The notes under the pieces were generated by a model. It worked only from the letters and a program-made list of their open reading frames with translations, was not told the DNA's origin and did no database searches. Of a DNA stretch of 47,759 bases, positions 43,446 through 47,759 are shown one piece after another (the stretch's first letter is position 1; each line of letters begins with the position of its first letter). The DNA is from Rubritepida sp. (GTDB taxonomy: Bacteria; Pseudomonadota; Alphaproteobacteria; Acetobacterales; Acetobacteraceae): NCBI GenBank assembly GCA_028291455.1, contig JAQGHY010000117.1, forward strand, positions 1 through 47,759. The letters are read 5' to 3'. The position numbers and the translations under genes were made by a program.

Positions 43446-44981
43446 ATGAGCCTCGATCTCGCCTTCGGCATCGCCAGGAGTGGGTTGCTCGCCACCCAGC
43501 GGGCGCTGGCCAATGTGGCGCAGAATCTCAGCAATGCGGATACGGTCGGCTATACCCGCAAGACCTCCTCTGCGAACGCGCTTTCCGTCAACGGCATGCC
43601 GCTCGGCGTCCGGCTGGGCGAGGCGAGGCGCCAGGTGAACGATGCCCTGCTGGCCGAGCGCGACGCCCGCGGCGGCGAGGCCGCCGGTGCCGCCGTGCGG
43701 GAGAGCCTGCTGACCGGGATCGAAGCCGTACACGGCGCCCCCGATTCGGGAGATAGCCTGGGCGATACCATCGCGGCCTTGCGCGGCACCCTGATCGGGC
43801 TGCGCGCCGCACCCAACGACACCGGCCTGCAGCGTGACGCCGCACAGGCCGCGCAGACCGTCGCCACGCGTTTCGGCGAGATCGCCGATGCCGTCGGCCA
43901 GGCGCGCCAGCAGGCGCAGGACGGCACCCAGCAGGAGGTCGCCGGCATCAATGCCGGATTGCGGGAGATCGCCGACCTCACCAACCGGATCAAGGGCGAT
44001 ATCGCCCGCGGCCTGCCGGTCGGCGACCTGGAGGACCAGCGGGACATGGCGCTCTCCAGCCTCTCGGAGAGCCTGCCGGTCCATGCGCTGCACCAGTCCG
44101 ACGGGGGGCTCGTGCTGGTCACCAAGGGCGGGCTCGGCCTGCCGCTGGACATCAGCGGCGACGCGCTTTCCACCAGCATGGCCTCGGTCGGGCCCAATTC
44201 GTTTTACGGCACCGGCGGCACGATCCCCGGCATCACCCTTGGCGGCGTCGACGTCACGCGGCAGCTCTCCGGCGGGAGGCTCGGCGAGTACCTGACGCTG
44301 CGGGATGTCACCCTGCCGCGCTACCAGGCCGAGCTGGACGTGGCGGCCTCGCAGCTCGCCGCCCGCTTCGACGCGGAGGGGCTGACGCTCTTCACCGGCA
44401 GCTCGGGCCAGGTCCCCGATACCTCGCTGGGCTATGCGGACCCGGCGAGTGGGCAGATGGGCTTCGCCAATCAAATCCGCCTCAACGCCGCCGTCTCCTC
44501 CAACCCCGCTTTGCTTCGCGACGGCACCCACGCCGTAACCGCTACGCCGGGCGGGCCTACGGATTTCACGCCCAATCCGGCGGACGGCCCCTCGGGCTTC
44601 TCCACGCTGCTCGACCGCGTGATCGACCACAGCATGGGCGAGACCTCCGCCGAGGGCGCGAACTGGCCGCCGATCCCCTCCGGCGGCCTCGGCCCCGACG
44701 GCAAGCTGACCTCGCCCTTCATTCCCGGCCGCTCGATCGAAAGCTACGCGGCCACGCTCACCGGCGCGCAGACCTCCGACCGCGCGGCTGCCACGGGCCT
44801 GCGCATCCGGGCCGAGGGGCTGAAAGCCGGGCTGGAGGCGCGCCTCCAGGTCGAATCGGGTGTCGACCCGGATGCGGAGGTGGCGGCGCTCATCCAGCTG
44901 CAGAACGCCTATGCGGCGAATGCGCGCGTGATGAGCACGGCGCAGCAGATGTGGGACGCCTTGCAAGGCATCGGGCGATGA
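43446..44981 (+). CDS. flgK: flagellar hook-associated protein FlgK
   Basis: The 511-residue first hook-filament junction protein begins LDLAFGIARSGLLATQRALANVAQNLSNADTVGYTRKT, contains INAGLREIADLTNRIKGDIARGLPVGDLEDQRDMALSSLSE, and ends VDPDAEVAALIQLQNAYAANARVMSTAQQMWDALQGIGR, the conserved coiled-coil ends of HAP1. It follows flgE by 46 bp and is 10 bp before flgL, so it is probably in the hook operon. Confidence 0.95.
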   Translation: MSLDLAFGIARSGLLATQRALANVAQNLSNADTVGYTRKTSSANALSVNGMPLGVRLGEARRQVNDALLAERDARGGEAAGAAVRESLLTGIEAVHGAPDSGDSLGDTIAALRGTLIGLRAAPNDTGLQRDAAQAAQTVATRFGEIADAVGQARQQAQDGTQQEVAGINAGLREIADLTNRIKGDIARGLPVGDLEDQRDMALSSLSESLPVHALHQSDGGLVLVTKGGLGLPLDISGDALSTSMASVGPNSFYGTGGTIPGITLGGVDVTRQLSGGRLGEYLTLRDVTLPRYQAELDVAASQLAARFDAEGLTLFTGSSGQVPDTSLGYADPASGQMGFANQIRLNAAVSSNPALLRDGTHAVTATPGGPTDFTPNPADGPSGFSTLLDRVIDHSMGETSAEGANWPPIPSGGLGPDGKLTSPFIPGRSIESYAATLTGAQTSDRAAATGLRIRAEGLKAGLEARLQVESGVDPDAEVAALIQLQNAYAANARVMSTAQQMWDALQGIGR

Positions 44982-44991
44982 GGACTGAACC

Positions 44992-46068
44992 ATGAGCATC
45001 AACATGATGAGCCGGCTCGCGAGCGAGACGCTGGTGCTGCGCACGCGGCTCGAGACGCTCACGCGCCAATCGGCCGACGGGCTGCGTTCCGATAAGCTCG
45101 GCGATCTCGGGCCCGACGTGTCGCGCCTGGTCTCGCTGCGCGGCGAGATCGGCCGGCGCGAGGTTTATGGCAAGTCCATGGACCAGGCGCTGGGCCGCAC
45201 CGGCATTGTGCAGCAGAGCCTGAGCCGGATGACGGAGATCGCGCGGGAATTCCGCACCACCGTGGTGCAGCGGATCTCCAGCGACGACCCGAACTCGCTC
45301 ACGACGGTGGCGGCCCAGGCCCGGTCGGCCCTCAGCGAATTGGCGAATCTGTTGAACACGCAGAATGCCGGCGAATTCCTCTTCGGCGGCGCCGATCTGG
45401 CCAATCCGCCCATTCCCAACCCGGATGCGCTGGCGACGGGCCAGATGGCGCAGGACGTCGCGGCCCAGGTAGGCGGCCTCGGCACCATCGATGCCGCCAC
45501 CATCTCGGCGGCGACGCTGGGCATCGCGAAGAGCACCGCCGCGGGTGTCTCGCCCTTTTCGGATTTCCTCAACGCGGAGGAGGCGCTGGCCCCCGCCGAT
45601 CGCGCGGCACGGCGGGGCGTGCCGTCGCAGGACGGCGAGATCATCGGCTACGGCGTCATGGCCAATCGCAATGCCGAGGCCGTCAGCTCCGGCGACACCA
45701 CCGGCGGTTGGGCGCGGGACCTGATGCGCGGGCTGATGACGCTCGCCGCCCTGACGCCCGCGCAGATGGCCACCGACCCCGTCCAGTTCGACAAGCTGAT
45801 AAGCAATGTCCGCGAAGGCCTGCTCGCCTCGGAGAACGCGCTGGGCGAGGAGGCCGGGGCGCTCGGCCATGTCGAGGCACGGATGGCGACGGTGCAGACG
45901 CGGCACGGCAGCATCTCGACCGTGCTGGAGGGCCAGGTCTCCGACATCCAATATGTCGACATGGCCGAGACGCTTTCGCAGCTGGAAGCCACGCGCACGA
46001 CGCTGGATGCGAGCTACCGCGCCATCGGCTCGATCAGCGGCCTGACGCTCGCCAATTTCCTCAGATGA
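44992..46068 (+). CDS. flgL: flagellar hook-associated protein FlgL
   Basis: The 358-residue second junction protein begins INMMSRLASETLVLRTRLETLTRQSADGLRSDKLGDLGPDVSRLVSLRGEI and has LANLLNTQNAGEFLFGGAD, a segment typical of FlgL. It ends EGQVSDIQYVDMAETLSQLEATRTTLDASYRAIGSISGLTLANFL with the flagellin-like C-terminal helix. It joins FlgK to the filament. It follows flgK by 10 bp. Confidence 0.94.
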   Translation: MSINMMSRLASETLVLRTRLETLTRQSADGLRSDKLGDLGPDVSRLVSLRGEIGRREVYGKSMDQALGRTGIVQQSLSRMTEIAREFRTTVVQRISSDDPNSLTTVAAQARSALSELANLLNTQNAGEFLFGGADLANPPIPNPDALATGQMAQDVAAQVGGLGTIDAATISAATLGIAKSTAAGVSPFSDFLNAEEALAPADRAARRGVPSQDGEIIGYGVMANRNAEAVSSGDTTGGWARDLMRGLMTLAALTPAQMATDPVQFDKLISNVREGLLASENALGEEAGALGHVEARMATVQTRHGSISTVLEGQVSDIQYVDMAETLSQLEATRTTLDASYRAIGSISGLTLANFLR

Positions 46069-46193
46069 CCCCCCAAGTTGGCAATCTTCAAGCCGCGTTA
46101 ACCTCGCGGAGGGACAATGCCCCCACGGCAGGTAAGGACCCCGCCGTCGGAAGCACGGCACGATGCCAGGATGGCATAGGCCGGCCGCGCCTG

Positions 46194-46208
46194 CGGCACG
46201 CTTGTTGG
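46194..46208 (+). promoter_or_regulatory. possible sigma-54 promoter before flbT
   Basis: CGGCACGCTTGTTGG matches the -24 element well (GGCACG) and TTG of the -12, but the invariant final C is G. It is 22 bases before the flbT ATG. A second, weaker candidate with correct GG/GC spacing, TGGCAATCTTCAAGC, lies at 46079-46093. Neither is convincing alone. Confidence 0.3.
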
Positions 46209-46230
46209 ACCGAAGCTCAAGGGGAACAAT

Positions 46231-46674
46231 ATGTCCACGCTCGTGTTGGAACTGCGCCAGGGTGATCTGATGGTGGTGAATGGCGCGCCGATCCGCTTCC
46301 GGAACCGCGCGCGCATCGAGCTCGCGGCCAAGGCCCGCTTCCTGTTCGGCAAGCAGATCATGGCGCCCGACAGTGCCAATACGCCCGCCCGGCGGATCTA
46401 TTTCGCGCTGCAGACCGCCTATATCGGCAGCGACGAGGAGCGCGAGCCCGGGCTGGCCTCCGCCCGCCGGCTCATCGGCGAATTCATCGAGGCCACCACC
46501 TCCCCCACGGTACGCGAGATGCTGGCCCATGCGATGCAGGCGGCCGAGGCGGATGACTGCTACCTCGCGCTCAAGATCGCCCGCCGCGTGATGCGCCATG
46601 AGGAGGAGGTTCTGGGCCTGCCCCCGCTGCCCGCCCCCCGCCGCGACGCGCCGGATCCGGCGAGTCGTGGGTGA
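46231..46674 (+). CDS. flbT: flagellar biosynthesis repressor FlbT
   Basis: The 147-residue protein matches FlbT, the alphaproteobacterial post-transcriptional regulator that binds flagellin mRNA leaders. It has TLVLELRQGDLMVVNGAPIRFRNRARIELAAKARFLFGKQIM, NTPARRIYFALQTAYIG and a helical C-terminal half. In Caulobacter it couples hook completion to flagellin synthesis. AAGGGGAAC before the ATG is a good ribosome-binding site. The usual partner flaF and any flagellin gene are not in the window. Its end overlaps the DUF1217 gene start. Confidence 0.87.
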   Translation: MSTLVLELRQGDLMVVNGAPIRFRNRARIELAAKARFLFGKQIMAPDSANTPARRIYFALQTAYIGSDEEREPGLASARRLIGEFIEATTSPTVREMLAHAMQAAEADDCYLALKIARRVMRHEEEVLGLPPLPAPRRDAPDPASRG

Positions 46675-47422
46675 TATCGGCAGCGCCATCGCCGCCCTGC
46701 GCCGCGCCACCGCGCCCGGCGCGGAGGAGAAGGCGCTGGCCCGCATCGCCAGCGAGCCCATGCAGAAGCGTGCGATGGACCAGTTCAGGAAGGCGGTCGA
46801 AAAGGCGCCGGATATAAGAACAGCCCTGCGCGATCCGCGTATACTCCAGGTCGTCACCACCGCGCTCGGCATTCCCGAAGGGGTGGATCAGGCGGGCCTG
46901 GCCATCCAGGCACTCCTCTCCGATCCGAAGGACCCAAAGAGCCTGGTGAACCGCCTCGCCGATACGCGGTGGAAGGCGGCGGCGGAGGCGTTGCAGCTGG
47001 GAACGCAGGGCCTCGATGCCCTCAAAAATCCAAAGGTGCAGGCGACGCTGGATGAAGGGTTGCAACGGGCCCGCTGGCGCGACGATCTCGAGACGCAGCA
47101 GACGGGCCTCGGCGACGTCATCCTCTTCCGCGAAAGGGCCGGCAAGGTGGGCGGCAACGTCTACAACGTGCTCGGCGATCCTATCATGCGGCGCGTGGTC
47201 ACCAGCGCGCTCGGCCTGCCGCTCACCATCGCAATCCAGCCGGTGGAGACGCAGGCCCGCGCCGTGACTTCACGCTACAAGCTCGACAATTTCAATAAGC
47301 CGAAGGAGGTCGAGAAGCTGAGCGAGCGCTACCTGCTCAACATCGCCTTGCAGGAGGCCGATGACGGCGGCACCAGCGCCATGGCCATGCTCGGCTGGTC
47401 CTCGGGCGGCTTCAGCGTCTGA
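46667..47422 (+). CDS. DUF1217 domain protein, flagellar-cluster associated
   Basis: The roughly 251-residue protein shows two DUF1217-type units: IRTALRDPRILQVVTTALGIPEGVDQAGLAIQALLSDPKDPKSLVNRLADTRWKAAAEAL, then VILFRERAGKVGGNVYNVLGDPIMRRVVTSALGLPLTIA and KPKEVEKLSERYLL. DUF1217 proteins occur in alphaproteobacterial flagellar loci, but their role is unknown. I chose the GTG at 46667, overlapping the flbT end by 8 bases, because upstream residues look like frame noise. The FRER segment normally sits near the N terminus of the family, so the arrangement is worth a domain search. Confidence 0.82.
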   Translation: MGDIGSAIAALRRATAPGAEEKALARIASEPMQKRAMDQFRKAVEKAPDIRTALRDPRILQVVTTALGIPEGVDQAGLAIQALLSDPKDPKSLVNRLADTRWKAAAEALQLGTQGLDALKNPKVQATLDEGLQRARWRDDLETQQTGLGDVILFRERAGKVGGNVYNVLGDPIMRRVVTSALGLPLTIAIQPVETQARAVTSRYKLDNFNKPKEVEKLSERYLLNIALQEADDGGTSAMAMLGWSSGGFSV

Positions 47423-47738
47423 TACCCGAGGATTGCTCCGGATCGAGGCCGATGCGCTGTGCCCGCCGGTAGGCGCGCAGCTCGGGCTCGCTCGGTCCGC
47501 TGCGCGGGAGCCGGCCGGCGCTGCCCCGGAACTCCATCACCATCACCCCCAGGACCGGGTCGATGCGCTGGCTCGGATTCATGCCCGTCGGCCACGGCGG
47601 CGAGGCGGATGCGGGCGCCGCGGACGGCGCGCCGGCGGGTCTGCCGGGCCGGGTCGCCGACATTATACGGATTGGGGATATCGGTTTCACGGGTTGGGGT
47701 TCCTGTCCGGGGCGTGTCACAAAATCCGCCACAAACAT
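47412..47738 (-). CDS. hypothetical small protein, possibly FlaG-like
   Basis: The frame encodes up to 108 residues. The C-terminal part NPSQRIDPVLGVMVMEFRGSAGRLPRSGPSEPELRAYRRAQ resembles the 'D-x-x-x-V-v-x-f-r-d-x-x-G ... iPse-e-L-r-l' layout of FlaG-type proteins; this is a pattern impression, not a firm match. An ATG at 47663 would give 83 residues, and no start has a clear ribosome-binding site. Its end overlaps the DUF1217 gene by 11 bases on the other strand. It lies at the window edge, so an upstream partner cannot be seen. Confidence 0.45.
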   Translation of the reverse strand: MFVADFVTRPGQEPQPVKPISPIRIMSATRPGRPAGAPSAAPASASPPWPTGMNPSQRIDPVLGVMVMEFRGSAGRLPRSGPSEPELRAYRRAQRIGLDPEQSSGIRR

Positions 47739-47759
47739 TAACGGGCGATTAACCCCGGC

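Overview
The window is GC-rich DNA from an alphaproteobacterium, most likely of the Acetobacteraceae (Roseomonas/Roseococcus type). This is inferred from base composition, dense ATGA/GTGA-coupled operons, the tsaE-amgK-murU-addB-addA-trxA block, several orphan tripartite tricarboxylate (Bug-type) binding proteins, and a flagellar cluster with the alphaproteobacterial regulators FlbD and FlbT. I see no rRNA, tRNA, CRISPR array, phage gene or insertion sequence. No stretch longer than about 300 bases lacks a gene.

Left part (1-14,520): a minus-strand plsC-miaB pair, with miaB cut by the window edge and carrying an in-frame amber codon at residue 63. Then come an opine-dehydrogenase-like gene, a minus-strand pair made of a thioredoxin-reductase-like ferredoxin-NADP reductase and a DUF938 methyltransferase, and a tightly coupled plus-strand operon tsaE-amgK-murU-addB-addA followed by trxA. 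That operon joins tRNA t6A modification, peptidoglycan amino-sugar recycling and double-strand-break repair. A small lipoprotein gene follows.

Middle part (14,780-31,700): metabolic and transport genes. There are three tandem Bug periplasmic binding proteins with no TctA/TctB membrane partner in the window, an NdvA-like glucan exporter, a 54-residue protein of unknown function, a CBS-domain protein, a complete TRAP transporter (dctP-dctQ-dctM), a CsbD stress protein, two GNAT acetyltransferases, an amidase, a secreted esterase-like phytase-family protein, a 52-codon GTG-start membrane protein, ferredoxin-NADP reductase Fpr, trehalose synthesis genes otsB-otsA and a NIPSNAP protein. Three stress-type genes share a weak EcfG-like promoter pattern (xxAAC-N17-GTT).

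Right part (31,645-47,759): flagellar genes. On the minus strand lie fliK-flgD and fliF-fliG-fliN-flbD-flhA-flhF-flhG; on the plus strand flgE-flgK-flgL, then flbT and a DUF1217 gene. FlbD is a sigma-54 activator. Good sigma-54 (-24/-12) matches precede flgE and, divergently, fliK, with a weaker one before fliF. Between the two divergent promoters sits a 63-bp array of three 21-bp direct repeats (CGGCAA-N7-CGGGCA type), which I propose as a shared FlbD enhancer. This array is the most interesting structure I found. I found no clearly new multi-gene system.
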